NCBI RefSeq assembly: GCF_900163665.1
Contig: NZ_FUIA01000011.1
Location: 1 to 64,000 of the forward strand
Origin: Frigoribacterium sp. JB110
GTDB taxonomy: Bacteria; Actinomycetota; Actinomycetes; Actinomycetales; Microbacteriaceae
Direction: 5' to 3'
DNA length: 64,000 nucleotides
Positions 46,558 through 55,479 of this stretch are shown in pieces. The translations under genes were made by a program, and so were the position numbers. Below the pieces are notes generated by a model. It made no database searches and was not told where the DNA came from. It saw nothing but the letters and a program-made list of their open reading frames with translations. Each line of letters starts with the position of its first letter. Within the stretch, counting starts at the first letter, position 1.

Positions 46558-47603
46558 TGTTCTCCTCCATGGTGCGTATGGATGGGTTCGGGTGAATCCT
46601 TGGGCGGGAGCGGCGCCCGCACGCGCTCGGCGGCCGTCGCCTCCCCGGTGCGTCGTCGTCGCGCGATGAGGCGCGGCAGCAGTGCCAGCCCTCCGGCGAT
46701 TCCGCCTGGCACGAAGAGCACGACCAGGACGAGCACGATGCCGTAGATCAGCGCCGACTGTTCGGGGCTGACCGAACCGGCGATCGTCGGAACGTACACG
46801 TAGAACAAGGCGCCGATCACGGGCCCCACCAGGCTGCGCATCCCGCCGATGACCAGCGATGCCAGCAGGGTGATCCCCAGCAGGAAGCCGAGTGTGTCCG
46901 GCGAGACGTACTGGGTGTTGTACACGAAGAGGAATCCGCCGGCTCCGCCGAAGGAGGCGGAGATCGCGAAGGCGAGGATCTTGTACCGGCGGATCGGCAC
47001 GCCCATGGACGCACCGACGACTTCGTTCGTGCGCACCAGCGCGAGCGCCCTGCCCATCTTGCCCTTGACCATGTTGCGCGCCACGAGGAACAGCACCGCG
47101 GCGACGACCACGCTCACGTAGAAGCCCCATTGGTCGCGTGCGAGCCCCGACCACGCCGGTGCCTCGCCGATGTCGGCGCGCAGGCCGCGCGTGGCGCCGG
47201 TGAGGGATTTGAACCGGATGGCGATGGGCACAGCGATCAGCGAGAGTGCGAGTGTGATGAGAGCCAGCGAATGGCCGTGCAGCTTCACGACAGGGAAGGC
47301 GACGATGAGACCGAGCAGGCCTGGGATGAGGCAGGCCGCAGCGAAGGCGACGACGACGGGCACGCCCATGTTCGCGAAGATCGCGGTGGAATAGGCGCCG
47401 AGCCCGAAGAACGCCGCCTGCGCGAGCGAGATCTGCCCGGCATGACCGGTCACGATGCTCAGCCCGACCAGGGCGACCGCGTAGGCCGCGGCGAGCGAGA
47501 GCTGAAGCGTGGCGTACGGCGACGCGTTCAGCGGGAACAGCAACAATGCGACGGCGACGAGTGCGCCGACCGCCCACTTGACGATGAGAAGCGGCCGGTT
47601 CAT
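46554..47603 (-). CDS. livM: LIV-type ABC transporter permease (LivM, system 1)
   Basis: The 349-residue membrane protein has about nine hydrophobic segments and the LivM motifs T-G-H-A-G-Q-I-S-L-A-Q-A-A-F and G-R-A-L-A-L-V-R-T-N-E-V. The C-terminus is a 40-residue polar tail. The start at 47603 (MNRPLLIVKW) overlaps the livH stop. It pairs with LivH to form the translocation pore. Confidence 0.92.
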   Translation of the reverse strand: MNRPLLIVKWAVGALVAVALLLFPLNASPYATLQLSLAAAYAVALVGLSIVTGHAGQISLAQAAFFGLGAYSTAIFANMGVPVVVAFAAACLIPGLLGLIVAFPVVKLHGHSLALITLALSLIAVPIAIRFKSLTGATRGLRADIGEAPAWSGLARDQWGFYVSVVVAAVLFLVARNMVKGKMGRALALVRTNEVVGASMGVPIRRYKILAFAISASFGGAGGFLFVYNTQYVSPDTLGFLLGITLLASLVIGGMRSLVGPVIGALFYVYVPTIAGSVSPEQSALIYGIVLVLVVLFVPGGIAGGLALLPRLIARRRRTGEATAAERVRAPLPPKDSPEPIHTHHGGEQ

Positions 47604-48481
47604 ACGCGCACCAGTTCCTTCGTTCCGAACAGGCCCTGCGGGCGGAAGACCAGGATGATCGCCATCAGCACCAGCGGAACGACGATCTTCAGGTCGGTGG
47701 ACACCACGGGCACGTAGGTCGCCGCGAGGTTCTCGACCACGCCGATCGCGAGCGCGGCCACCACGGCGCCGAGCGGGCTGTTCAGCCCGCCGAGGATCGC
47801 GGCGGAGAGTGCGTAGATCAGCACAGTGTCCATCAGGGTCGGGCTCAGGAACACTCTCGGCGCGATCAGGCAGGCCGCCAGCGTTCCGAACGCAGCCGCC
47901 ATGCCCCAGCCGACCATCAGCAGCTGGCCCGTGGGGATGCCGAGCAGCGCACTCGACTCGCGGTTGTCGGCGACGCTGCGCATCACCAGGCCGAACCGGG
48001 TGCGCATGAACACGAACTGCATCAGCAGCACCACGATGGCGAGGATCACGAGGTTGCCGAGGCTCTCGTAGGTGACGGCGACACCGCCGATCCGGAACAC
48101 TCCCTCGGGGAACATCGTCGGGAACTGCGTGGCGCCGTGACCCCAGATCAGGCTGATGATGCCGGTCAGCGCGATCAGCATGCCGACCGTGATGACGATG
48201 AGCGTCAGAGGGTGCTTGCCGTACAGCCGCCGCATCACGAAGCGCTCGGTAGCGGCGCCGAAGGGCACGGAGAGCACGACCGCGATGAGCACGGCCACGC
48301 CGATGGGCAGCCCGATGCTCCACATCGTCCAGGCGAGGTAGGCGCCGAAGGCCCCCATCGTGCCCTGGGCGAAGTTCACAACGCCCGTCGACTGGTGCAC
48401 GAGGACGAGCGCGAGTGCCAGGGCCGCGTAGATGGACCCCGTCGCGAGGCCGTCCATCACCTGCTGCAGCGCCGCAGTCAT
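47600..48481 (-). CDS. livH: LIV-type ABC transporter permease (LivH, system 1)
   Basis: The 293-residue permease has the LivH start V-M-D-G-L-A-T-G-S-I-Y-A-A-L-A-L-A-L-V and V-N-F-A-Q-G-T-M-G, then R-S-V-A-D-N-R-E-S-S-A-L-L-G-I in the coupling region. It has seven to eight membrane segments. Both ends overlap adjacent genes by 4 bp, so the operon is tightly coupled. It closely parallels the livH product of system 2 at 61640. Confidence 0.93.
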   Translation of the reverse strand: MTAALQQVMDGLATGSIYAALALALVLVHQSTGVVNFAQGTMGAFGAYLAWTMWSIGLPIGVAVLIAVVLSVPFGAATERFVMRRLYGKHPLTLIVITVGMLIALTGIISLIWGHGATQFPTMFPEGVFRIGGVAVTYESLGNLVILAIVVLLMQFVFMRTRFGLVMRSVADNRESSALLGIPTGQLLMVGWGMAAAFGTLAACLIAPRVFLSPTLMDTVLIYALSAAILGGLNSPLGAVVAALAIGVVENLAATYVPVVSTDLKIVVPLVLMAIILVFRPQGLFGTKELVRV

Positions 48482-49197
48482 TCCCCGCCTCCCAGGTATG
48501 CGCGTCGGATGGCGTCCTGCGCCGAGAGCTCCGCAGGGCTTCCGGAGGCCGCGACGCGTCCGTTCTCGAGCACGATCACGTCGTCGGCCATGTCGAGGAC
48601 CAGTGCGGGGTTCTGCTCGACGATCAGCATCGCCACTCCTGTCTCGCGCCGCAGCGTCGAGATCGTCTCGAACACCTCGCTGGTGACCTTCGGCGCCAGG
48701 CCGAGCGACGGCTCGTCCAGCAGCACGAGCCGCGGTGCCCCCATCAGCGCTCTGGCTATGGCGAGCATCTGCTGCTCGCCACCGGAGAGGCTGCTGCCCT
48801 TCTGCTTGCCCCGCTCGACGAGGCGGGGGAACAGTTCGAAGTAGAAGTCCAGGTCCTTCCTGACCTGGGCGCGATCCCTGCGCAGAGCAGCACCAGCGTC
48901 GAGGTTCTCGCGCACAGTGAGACCGGTCAGCGTGCCCCGTCCCTGCGGGACGTGCGCGATGCCGAGGCGGGCGACCCTGTCGGCGCGCATATGCGTGAGA
49001 TCGCGGCCGTCGAACCGGATCGTTCCTCGACGGCCGACCATGCCGCAGATGGCCCGCAGCGTCGTGGTCTTCCCCGCACCGTTGGCGCCGAGCAGCGTCG
49101 TGACCCCGCCTTCGTCCACGTTCAGGGAGACGCCGTGGAGCACTCGGTTCCCTCCCGCGTACGAGGCGTGCACGTCAGTCAGTTCCAGGAGGGTCAT
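48478..49197 (-). CDS. livF: LIV-type ABC transporter ATP-binding protein (LivF, system 1)
   Basis: The 239-residue ATPase has Walker A LGANGAGKTTTL, the signature LSGGEQQMLAIARAL, Walker B LVLLDEPSLGL and the H-V-P-Q-G-R-G-T-L LivF marker. It starts at ATG 49197 (MTLLELTDVH), overlapping the livG stop. It works with LivG to drive transport. Confidence 0.94.
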   Translation of the reverse strand: MTLLELTDVHASYAGGNRVLHGVSLNVDEGGVTTLLGANGAGKTTTLRAICGMVGRRGTIRFDGRDLTHMRADRVARLGIAHVPQGRGTLTGLTVRENLDAGAALRRDRAQVRKDLDFYFELFPRLVERGKQKGSSLSGGEQQMLAIARALMGAPRLVLLDEPSLGLAPKVTSEVFETISTLRRETGVAMLIVEQNPALVLDMADDVIVLENGRVAASGSPAELSAQDAIRRAYLGGGE

Positions 49198-49979
49198 ACG
49201 GCCTGCCCCAAGTACGCTTTGATCACCGCGGGATCCTTCTGCGCTTCGGCGGCCGGCGCGGTGATGATGTTGTTCCCCTCGACGAGGATGTCGACCATGT
49301 CGGTGATGTCGCCGACGAAGCCCAGGTGGTGCTCGACAAGCAGAATCGTCATCCCCCATTCGTCCCTGAGCGCCCGGATGCACAGCGCCAGCTCGTCGAT
49401 CTCCTGATGCGAGAGCCCGCCGGCCGGTTCGTCGAGGAGCAGCAGCTTCGGCCGCGACACGACAGCGCGCGCGAGCTCGACCAGCTTCTGATTGCCGTAG
49501 GGCAGCGATCCTGGCGTCTCATCAGCCTGATCGGCGAGACCGGTCCACGCCAGCAGGTCCATCGCCTGGGCGCGCACGCGCTTCTCGTCCCGCCTCACCC
49601 CTGACAGGCGGAACGCGCCGCTGAAGAATCCGCCCGCCATGTGACTCTGCGCTCCGACCATCACGTTCTCCAGCACCGTGAGGTGCTGGTCGAGCGTCGG
49701 GTGCTGGAACGTGCGTGCGAGGCCGAGGCCGGAGAGCTGATGCGCCGGATGGGAGAGGAGTTCATCGCCTGACAGCGTGATGCTGCCCTGCTGCGGGCGG
49801 TACAGCCCGCTGATGCAGTTGAACAGCGACGTCTTGCCCGCGCCGTTGGGACCGAGCAGCCCGTGGATCGTGCCGGCGCGCACATCGAGCGCGACGTCGG
49901 AGAGCACCCTGAGCCCTCCGAACGAGAGCTCCACGTCGCGGACCCGCAGCAGCGGCTCCGTTCCGGCGTCGACCGACAT
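49194..49979 (-). CDS. livG: LIV-type ABC transporter ATP-binding protein (LivG, system 1)
   Basis: The 261-residue ATPase has Walker A LGPNGAGKTSLFNCISG, the LivG marker G-L-A-R-T-F-Q-H-P, a P-Y-G-N-Q-K-L-V-E-L-A-R signature variant and Walker B LLLLDEPAGGL. It is the first gene of the livGFHM-binding protein-aldehyde dehydrogenase operon. AAGGGAG lies six bases before the ATG. The 139-bp gap to the divergent-facing MarR gene region contains a repeated TACTG element near 50050 but no clear promoter. Confidence 0.93.
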   Translation of the reverse strand: MSVDAGTEPLLRVRDVELSFGGLRVLSDVALDVRAGTIHGLLGPNGAGKTSLFNCISGLYRPQQGSITLSGDELLSHPAHQLSGLGLARTFQHPTLDQHLTVLENVMVGAQSHMAGGFFSGAFRLSGVRRDEKRVRAQAMDLLAWTGLADQADETPGSLPYGNQKLVELARAVVSRPKLLLLDEPAGGLSHQEIDELALCIRALRDEWGMTILLVEHHLGFVGDITDMVDILVEGNNIITAPAAEAQKDPAVIKAYLGQAV

Positions 49980-50118
49980 GTGAAGCTCCCTTGCTCACGT
50001 GCGTCTCATCCGGTGTCCCACGCTGGACCCGGATGTCTTTCAGATAGACTGATACTGGGTACTGTGACACCTCCGCACAGGACGTGTCAATCGCCGCAGT
50101 CGGATGCGTCCGTGTTCG

Positions 50119-50583
50119 TTACTCGAACGTGCGGCGGCACCGCCGCAGCAGCTCAGCGAGCATGTCCCGCTCCGCAGCGTCGAGGTCTGCGACCATATGC
50201 TCCTCGAGCGCCGCGATGTGCGGATCGACCTCCTCGAGTTTGCGCGCCCCGAGCTCCGTCAGGAAGAGCAGGCGGCGGCGGGCGTGTGCGGGGTCGGGCT
50301 CACGACGCACGAACCCCGTCTCGAGCATCGGATCGATCGTCATCGCCATCGTCTGCGCACGCACGAGGGACCTTCTGGCGAGCTCCGAACTCGTCAGCCC
50401 CGGCCGTCGCACGAGCACTGACAGCGCCGTGTACTGCGCCGACGTGAGACCGCTCTCCCGGCAGGCGTCCATGAGCCTGCGACGCAGCGCGAGCTCCAGC
50501 TGTTTGATCACGTAGGCGAAGCCGCGGAACTCCCCCGGCCTCTCCACCGTGATCGCCCCGTATGCTCCCGTCGTCTCGTCCAT
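50119..50583 (-). CDS. MarR family transcriptional regulator
   Basis: This 154-residue winged-helix protein has S-A-Q-Y-T-A-L-S-V-L, the recognition region S-E-L-A-R-R-S-L-V-R-A-Q-T-M and the wing R-R-E-P-D-P-A-H-A-R-R-R-L-L-F-L-T. GAGGAGG precedes the ATG. It lies upstream of the LIV operon on the same strand and is divergent from the MaoC operon, whose 197-bp gap has two palindromes. It probably regulates one or both of these units in response to an aromatic acid or acyl-CoA. Confidence 0.9.
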   Translation of the reverse strand: MDETTGAYGAITVERPGEFRGFAYVIKQLELALRRRLMDACRESGLTSAQYTALSVLVRRPGLTSSELARRSLVRAQTMAMTIDPMLETGFVRREPDPAHARRRLLFLTELGARKLEEVDPHIAALEEHMVADLDAAERDMLAELLRRCRRTFE

Positions 50584-50701
50584 GACGCCTCCTCATCCGC
50601 CCGGGCGCGACTCGCCCTGCGTGCGCATCTTCCCATCCGGCGGCAGATCATCCGGATGCCGACCCGTGACATCCGGCAGGATCTTCGCTACCGTGGCTTT
50701 C

Positions 50702-50722
50702 GATTTCAGTTTCCCTGAAATC
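50702..50722. promoter_or_regulatory. MarR-type operator candidate upstream of the MaoC operon
   Basis: Perfect 8-bp arms GATTTCAG and CTGAAATC around TTTCC, in the only AT-rich patch of the gap, about 58 bp before the MaoC start. Confidence 0.6.
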
Positions 50723-50743
50723 ACGGATCATTGTCGATACCCC

Positions 50744-50763
50744 GCCGCGCATCGATGCGCGGC
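50744..50763. promoter_or_regulatory. 20-bp palindrome before the MaoC ribosome site
   Basis: Perfect palindrome GCCGCGCATCGATGCGCGGC. It ends eight bases before the GGAGG ribosome site and could be an operator or a leader hairpin. Confidence 0.5.
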
Positions 50764-50780
50764 CGATCACGGAGGCACCC

Positions 50781-51257
50781 ATGGCCGAGCCCTCAGACGC
50801 CCCGCCCACGCTGACCACCGCCGTCGAGAACCTGCCAGACATCGCAGGGAAGACGTTCGGTCCGTCCGAGTGGCGAGAGGTGACGCAGGATGAGATCGAC
50901 CTGTTCGCGAAGGTCACCGGCGACCACAATCCGATTCACGTCGACCCTGCCGCCGCGGCGAAGACCCCCTACGGCACCACGATCGCGCACGGCCTGCTGA
51001 CCCTGTCGCTCGTCGTGCCGATGATGGCCGAGGTCTTCGAGGTCACCGGCGCGTCGATGGGTGTGAACTACGGCCTCAATCGGTTGCGCTTCCCCGCTCC
51101 GGTGCCGACCGGATCGCGCGTGCGGGTGACCGGCGAAGTGGCGAGCGTCGACGAGGTCGCCGGCGGCTATCAGCTCGTCACGCCGATCACGTGGGAGATC
51201 GAGGGCGGATCCAAACCGGTCTGCGTCGCCGAGCTGGTTCTGAGGTACTACCGATGA
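50781..51257 (+). CDS. MaoC-family (R)-specific enoyl-CoA hydratase-like protein
   Basis: The 158-residue protein has the hot-dog fold hydratase-2 motif: D-H-N-P-I-H-V-D-P with catalytic Asp48 and His53, then I-A-H-G-L-L-T-L. Such enzymes add water to a 2-enoyl-CoA. It is first in an operon with an SDR and an acyl-CoA synthetase, which suggests CoA-thioester side-chain or ring breakdown. The stop overlaps the SDR start. Confidence 0.92.
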   Translation: MAEPSDAPPTLTTAVENLPDIAGKTFGPSEWREVTQDEIDLFAKVTGDHNPIHVDPAAAAKTPYGTTIAHGLLTLSLVVPMMAEVFEVTGASMGVNYGLNRLRFPAPVPTGSRVRVTGEVASVDEVAGGYQLVTPITWEIEGGSKPVCVAELVLRYYR

Positions 51258-52150
51258 GCGCCGTCACGATGAAGGACAGGGTCGCCATCGTCACTGGAGC
51301 CGGGCGCAGCCTCGGCCGCTCATACGCGCTCGCGCTCGCCGAGGCAGGCGCAGCGGTCATCGTCAACGACGTCGACGCCGAATCCGCGGATGCCGTCGTC
51401 GCCGAGATCGAGCAGGCCGGCGGTCGCGCGACGGCCGTGGTCGCGCCGGTCGGCCCCGCAGAGACCGCCGATCAGCTGGTCGCGGCCGCGATGGAGACGT
51501 ACGGCCGCCTCGACGCACTGATCGCCAACGCCGGTGTGCTGCGCGATCGCGTGCTGTGGAAGATGCCGGACGAGGATTTCGACCTGGTGGTGAACACGCA
51601 CCTGCGCGGCAGCTTCACCTGCGGCCGTGCCGCGGCGACCGCGATGAAGGAGCAGGGCGAGGGAGGACGCATCGTGCTGATCGGCTCCCCCGCCGGGCAG
51701 TTCGGCAGCTTCGGCCAGACCAACTACGCCAGCGTCAAGGCCGGCCTGGTGGCGATGGCGCGCACGTGGTCGCTCGAGTTGGCACGGGCCGGAATCACCG
51801 CCAACGCGGTGGTGCCCACGGCTCTGAGCCCGATGACGGCGACGATCCCCGCATACGCAGACCTGTACGAGCGCTTCGTCGCCGGTGAGGAGATCCCGGC
51901 GGAGTTCCGCCACGACCACGCCCTCGGCTCGCCGGATGATGTGGCCCCGCTGATCGTGTGGCTCGCGTCCGAGGCGTCCGAGGGCGTCACGGGGCAGGCC
52001 ATCGGGATCGGCGGCGATCGGCTCACCCTGTACGCGCACCCGACAGCGCTCGATGCCGCCTACAGCGACGGCGGCTGGACGGCCGACGGCATCGATGACG
52101 CGTGGCGCACGCAGTTCGCCTCGCAGGCGCAGGTCTCGGGACCGCAGTAG
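51254..52150 (+). CDS. Short-chain dehydrogenase, hydroxyacyl-CoA dehydrogenase-like
   Basis: The 298-residue SDR has T-G-A-G-R-S-L-G-R at the cofactor site, N-D-V-D after strand two, A-N-A-G-V-L-R-D and the catalytic Ser...Tyr-x-x-x-Lys in G-S-P-A-G...N-Y-A-S-V-K. The G-V-L-R-D and F-G-Q-T-N-Y-A-S pattern resembles the dehydrogenase part of multifunctional beta-oxidation enzymes, so it may oxidise the 3-hydroxyacyl-CoA made by the MaoC protein. The C-terminal 60 residues extend beyond the core. The start at 51254 overlaps the MaoC stop. Confidence 0.9.
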   Translation: MSAVTMKDRVAIVTGAGRSLGRSYALALAEAGAAVIVNDVDAESADAVVAEIEQAGGRATAVVAPVGPAETADQLVAAAMETYGRLDALIANAGVLRDRVLWKMPDEDFDLVVNTHLRGSFTCGRAAATAMKEQGEGGRIVLIGSPAGQFGSFGQTNYASVKAGLVAMARTWSLELARAGITANAVVPTALSPMTATIPAYADLYERFVAGEEIPAEFRHDHALGSPDDVAPLIVWLASEASEGVTGQAIGIGGDRLTLYAHPTALDAAYSDGGWTADGIDDAWRTQFASQAQVSGPQ

Positions 52151-52162
52151 GACGGGTGCCGG

Positions 52163-53749
52163 ATGAAGCTCAACTACGCCGAGATCTGGCGGGCCGTGGC
52201 CGAGCGCTTCGGCGAGCGCACCGCGGTCGTCACGAGTGACGGCTCGCTGACGTACGTCGAGCTGCTCGATCGTGCCGGCCGGCTCGCCGCCCTGTTCCGC
52301 GCCCACGACATCCGGCCAGGCGAGCGCGTGATGCTGTTCATGCACAACCGTGCCGAGCACCTCGTCGCGCTGTTCGCCTCGTACATGACGGGGATCACGC
52401 CCGTCCCGGTGAACTTCCGCTACCGCGAGAAGGAGCTGGGCGAACTGATCGACGACTGCGACGCGGTCGCGCTGGTGTTCGCCGCCTCGCTGGCTCCTGT
52501 CATCGACCGGCTCGACGCCCATGGCATCCGGCTCCGACTGCGTGTGGACGACGAGGACAGGCCGGGCGAGCCCCTCGAGGGCGAGCTGCCGTTCGACGCG
52601 CTCGAACAGTTCGATCCGGATCTGCCTGAGCACGCTCCAGAGTCCGGCGAGCTGTTCCTGTACACGGGAGGCACCACCGGTCGCCCGAAGGCCGTGGTGT
52701 GGAGTGTGGCCGAACTGTTCGAGGTGCAGATGTACTCCATCTTCGGCACGATCGGGCTCGACGAACCGACCTCGCTCGAGGAGATCATCCGGATCGCCTC
52801 AGACCCGACCACACCGATTCCCGTCACGATGCCGCTGGCGCCGATGATGCACGGCACCGCGCTGTTCACGTCGATGAACACTCTCGTGCTCGGTGGCACC
52901 ATCGTGCTGCTGCCGAAGGCGAGCCTCGACGTCGACGCCGCGGTGGCGCTCATCCGGCAGCACAGTGTGACCAGGCTGATCGTGGCGGGCGACGCGATCG
53001 CGGCGCCGATCGCCGAGGCGGCCGAACGCACAGGCGGCGGGCTCGATTCGCTCGAGTCGGCGATCAGCTCCGGCATGCGGTTCACCGACGATGTCAAGGC
53101 CCGCCTGCACGCGCTGGCGGACATGACCATCACCGACCTGCTCGCCTCCACCGAGGGCGGCCCCTACGCCGTCGCCGTCTCGCGCGGCGCCGACGACCTG
53201 CCGGCGAGGCTGCGGCTGTTCCCCGGTGCGGTCGTGCTCGACGACGACGACCGAGAGGTGCAGGATGTGCCAGGCGCACACGGAGTGCTGGCCTTCCGCG
53301 GCACGCTTCCGAAGCGGTACCACGGCGACGAGGCCAAGACCGCCGAGACGTTCAAGGTCATCGGCGGCCGGCGCCACGTGGTCGCAGGCGACCTCGTCGA
53401 TGTGAGCGCCGACGGCACGATCGACCTGCTCGGCCGAGGCAGCGCCGTGGTCAACACCGGCGGTGAGAAGGTGTTCCCCGCCGAGGTGGAGGAGGCGCTG
53501 CTGGCGCATCCGGACGTCGATGACGCCGTGGTCTTCGGCATGCCGGACGAGCGGTTCGGCGAGGTCGTTGCGGCGGTCATCGCCACGGATGCGAGCGGCC
53601 TCACACCCGAGGCAGTGCGGGAGCACTGCGCCGCCCTGATCGCCGGCTACAAGAAGCCGCGCCTGATCTCGATTCGCACCTCGCTCGAGCGCAGCCCGAG
53701 CGGCAAGGTCGACATGCGCCGGATGAAGGCGGAGCTGACCGAGGGATGA
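52163..53749 (+). CDS. Acyl-CoA synthetase (AMP-forming)
   Basis: The 528-residue protein is an ANL-superfamily ligase. It has the phosphate loop YTGGTTGRPKAV at about 167-178, the L-A-S-T-E-G-G-P acyl site, G-D-L-V-D-V-S-A-D-G and G-R-G-S-A-V-V-N-T-G-G-E-K-V-F hinge, and the catalytic Lys in R-S-P-S-G-K-V-D-M-R. It activates a carboxylic acid to its CoA thioester. With the MaoC and SDR genes upstream it could start degradation of a cinnamate-type side chain; the substrate is not determinable. A strong hairpin follows. Confidence 0.93.
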   Translation: MKLNYAEIWRAVAERFGERTAVVTSDGSLTYVELLDRAGRLAALFRAHDIRPGERVMLFMHNRAEHLVALFASYMTGITPVPVNFRYREKELGELIDDCDAVALVFAASLAPVIDRLDAHGIRLRLRVDDEDRPGEPLEGELPFDALEQFDPDLPEHAPESGELFLYTGGTTGRPKAVVWSVAELFEVQMYSIFGTIGLDEPTSLEEIIRIASDPTTPIPVTMPLAPMMHGTALFTSMNTLVLGGTIVLLPKASLDVDAAVALIRQHSVTRLIVAGDAIAAPIAEAAERTGGGLDSLESAISSGMRFTDDVKARLHALADMTITDLLASTEGGPYAVAVSRGADDLPARLRLFPGAVVLDDDDREVQDVPGAHGVLAFRGTLPKRYHGDEAKTAETFKVIGGRRHVVAGDLVDVSADGTIDLLGRGSAVVNTGGEKVFPAEVEEALLAHPDVDDAVVFGMPDERFGEVVAAVIATDASGLTPEAVREHCAALIAGYKKPRLISIRTSLERSPSGKVDMRRMKAELTEG

Positions 53750-53757
53750 GCGCTCCC

Positions 53758-53793
53758 GAACGCCGCCGGTGCCGCGTCGCACCGGCGGCGTTC
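53758..53793 (+). terminator. Terminator after the acyl-CoA synthetase gene
   Basis: Perfect 15-bp stem GAACGCCGCCGGTGC with its complement around a 6-base loop, followed by a short pyrimidine run CTTCT. Confidence 0.8.
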
Positions 53794-53881
53794 CTTCTGT
53801 CACACGGAATCGGATGTGAACGGCGGCTGCCGTCACGGCGATAGTGAACGCACACACCGTGTTGAAGAGAAGCGAGAAGAG

Positions 53882-55216
53882 ATGACAACCGCGCTGTTCC
53901 ACCCCGACGTCGACACTCGTCCGTGGGGTCGGCTCCGCGAGCAGCAGCTCGCCGACGTCGCGCCCCTGCTGGCCAGACTGCGCGGAGCGGACGCGTGGCG
54001 CGAGAAGCTCGCCGGGGCTCCGGCGGGTGCGACGCACGAGGACGACCTGCTCGAGATTCCGTTCACCACGAAGGCCGACCTGCGCGGCGCACAGGCGGAG
54101 ACCACCGCGGAGCAGCCCCTTGGCACGCTGCAGGTCGCCGACACGGTCGACCTGCGCCAGATCACGAGCTCTTCCGGCACGACGGGAACGCCCGTGTTCT
54201 TCGGCCTCACCGAATACGATCTCGAACGCTGGCGCCGGCTGATCGGCAACGCCTACCGCACGGCAGGTGTGCACCCCGGCACGCGGGTGGCGCACACGAC
54301 GGGCATGGCGATCGTCGCCGGCGGGCTGCCGTACGCCGACGGCATCAGGGAAGCCGGCGGCGCGCTGGCGTGGATCGGCGGCCAGACCGTGCCGCGCATG
54401 GCGGTCGGGATGCAGCGCACCCACGCCGATGTGCTGGTGGCCACGGCGTCGTTCTCCGCGCACTTCGCGAAGCGCTGCGAGGAGGAGCTGAACATGCCGG
54501 CGACTGCGCTCGGGGTGCACACCGTCATCGCAGGAGGCGAACCCGGCGTCGGCGTGCCGCACATCCGACAGGGGATCCTCGACGCGTGGGGCGCGACCCG
54601 CGTGAGCGAGTTCATGGGCCTCGGCGACGTGCTGCCCGCGATGTGGGCGGAGTGCGAGCAGGGCGACGGCATGCATTTCACCGCGTCCCCTGACGTGCTC
54701 GTTGAGCTGATCGACCCGGCCACCGGTGCGCACGTGCCGTGGGAGCCCGGCGCGACCGGCGAGGCCGTCTACACGACGCTGACGCGCGAGGCCAGCCCCG
54801 TTCTGCGGTTCCGCTCACGCGATCAGATGCAGGTGCAGACCGTCGACTGCGCGTGCGGACGCACCTCGCCGACCGTGCGCTGCGTCGGCCGCACCGACGA
54901 CATGCTGATCTTCAAAGCGATGAACGTGTACCCCTCCGCGATCCGCGAGGTGGTGCTCGCCGCCGCCAGCGCCCACCTGACCGGCACCATGCGCATCCGC
55001 AAGGACACCGCGGACCAGGTGCGCTTCGACGACCCGATCCCGCTGGAGGTGGAGCTGCGCTCCGGCACAGCGCGCGACGCGGCCCAGCGCGCGCTCGACG
55101 AAGCGGCCGAGCAGGTGCGCCAGCAGCTGCGCGTGCGGGTGAGCATCGAGCCTCAGCAGCCAGGGGTCATCCCCGTCAGCGACTACAAGAACGCCCTCAC
55201 CTACGTCGCCGGCTGA
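53882..55216 (+). CDS. Phenylacetate-CoA ligase (PaaK)-family AMP-forming ligase
   Basis: The 444-residue protein starts at ATG 53882 (MTTALFHPDV). It has the PaaK-type phosphate loop SSSGTTGTPVFF, an E-F-M-G-L-G-D core, and the C-terminal R-F-R-S-R-D, a C-A-C-G cysteine pair with R-T-S-P, and a D-D-M-L-I-F-K-A-M-N-V-Y-P-S hinge typical of phenylacetate/benzoate-CoA ligase relatives. It activates an aromatic or similar acid to its CoA ester. A terminator separates it from the MaoC operon, so it has its own promoter or reads through weakly. Its role beside the O-demethylase at 55480 is unknown. Confidence 0.88.
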   Translation: MTTALFHPDVDTRPWGRLREQQLADVAPLLARLRGADAWREKLAGAPAGATHEDDLLEIPFTTKADLRGAQAETTAEQPLGTLQVADTVDLRQITSSSGTTGTPVFFGLTEYDLERWRRLIGNAYRTAGVHPGTRVAHTTGMAIVAGGLPYADGIREAGGALAWIGGQTVPRMAVGMQRTHADVLVATASFSAHFAKRCEEELNMPATALGVHTVIAGGEPGVGVPHIRQGILDAWGATRVSEFMGLGDVLPAMWAECEQGDGMHFTASPDVLVELIDPATGAHVPWEPGATGEAVYTTLTREASPVLRFRSRDQMQVQTVDCACGRTSPTVRCVGRTDDMLIFKAMNVYPSAIREVVLAAASAHLTGTMRIRKDTADQVRFDDPIPLEVELRSGTARDAAQRALDEAAEQVRQQLRVRVSIEPQQPGVIPVSDYKNALTYVAG

Positions 55217-55253
55217 GCGTGCGCCGCGGCCCAGCGCCCCTACAGGAGGCGGA

Positions 55254-55337
55254 GGACGGGGACGTCCGGACGCTGGCATCGGGTCCGTCGTGAGCGCGCG
55301 AAGCGCGCGAGGGAATGTCGGCCGGACGTCCCCGTCC
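55254..55337. repeat. 84-bp intergenic inverted repeat element (REP/BIME-like)
   Basis: Perfect 16-bp outer arms GGACGGGGACGTCCGG and CCGGACGTCCCCGTCC enclose a 52-bp interior. The interior itself holds GAGCGCGCGAAGCGCGCGAG. It lies in the 263-bp gap between two plus-strand genes. The rest of the gap (to 55479) shows no clear promoter. Confidence 0.7.
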
Positions 55338-55479
55338 GCAGCCGCGCAGCGACCCGATCAGGAGCCCGAACCCGGATCAGGAATCCGCGCACTGGCATTA
55401 GCATTGCTGATCCGGATCGCCCCACCGGATGTCCGTTGCTGGCTAGCGTGGAACTCATCCGCAGAACGAAGGAGTTCCC

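Noticed and set aside
49980..50118. Promoter for the LIV operon near 50041-50069
   Set aside because: The best -10 (TATCTG) has no acceptable -35 at 16-18 bp, so I did not list it.
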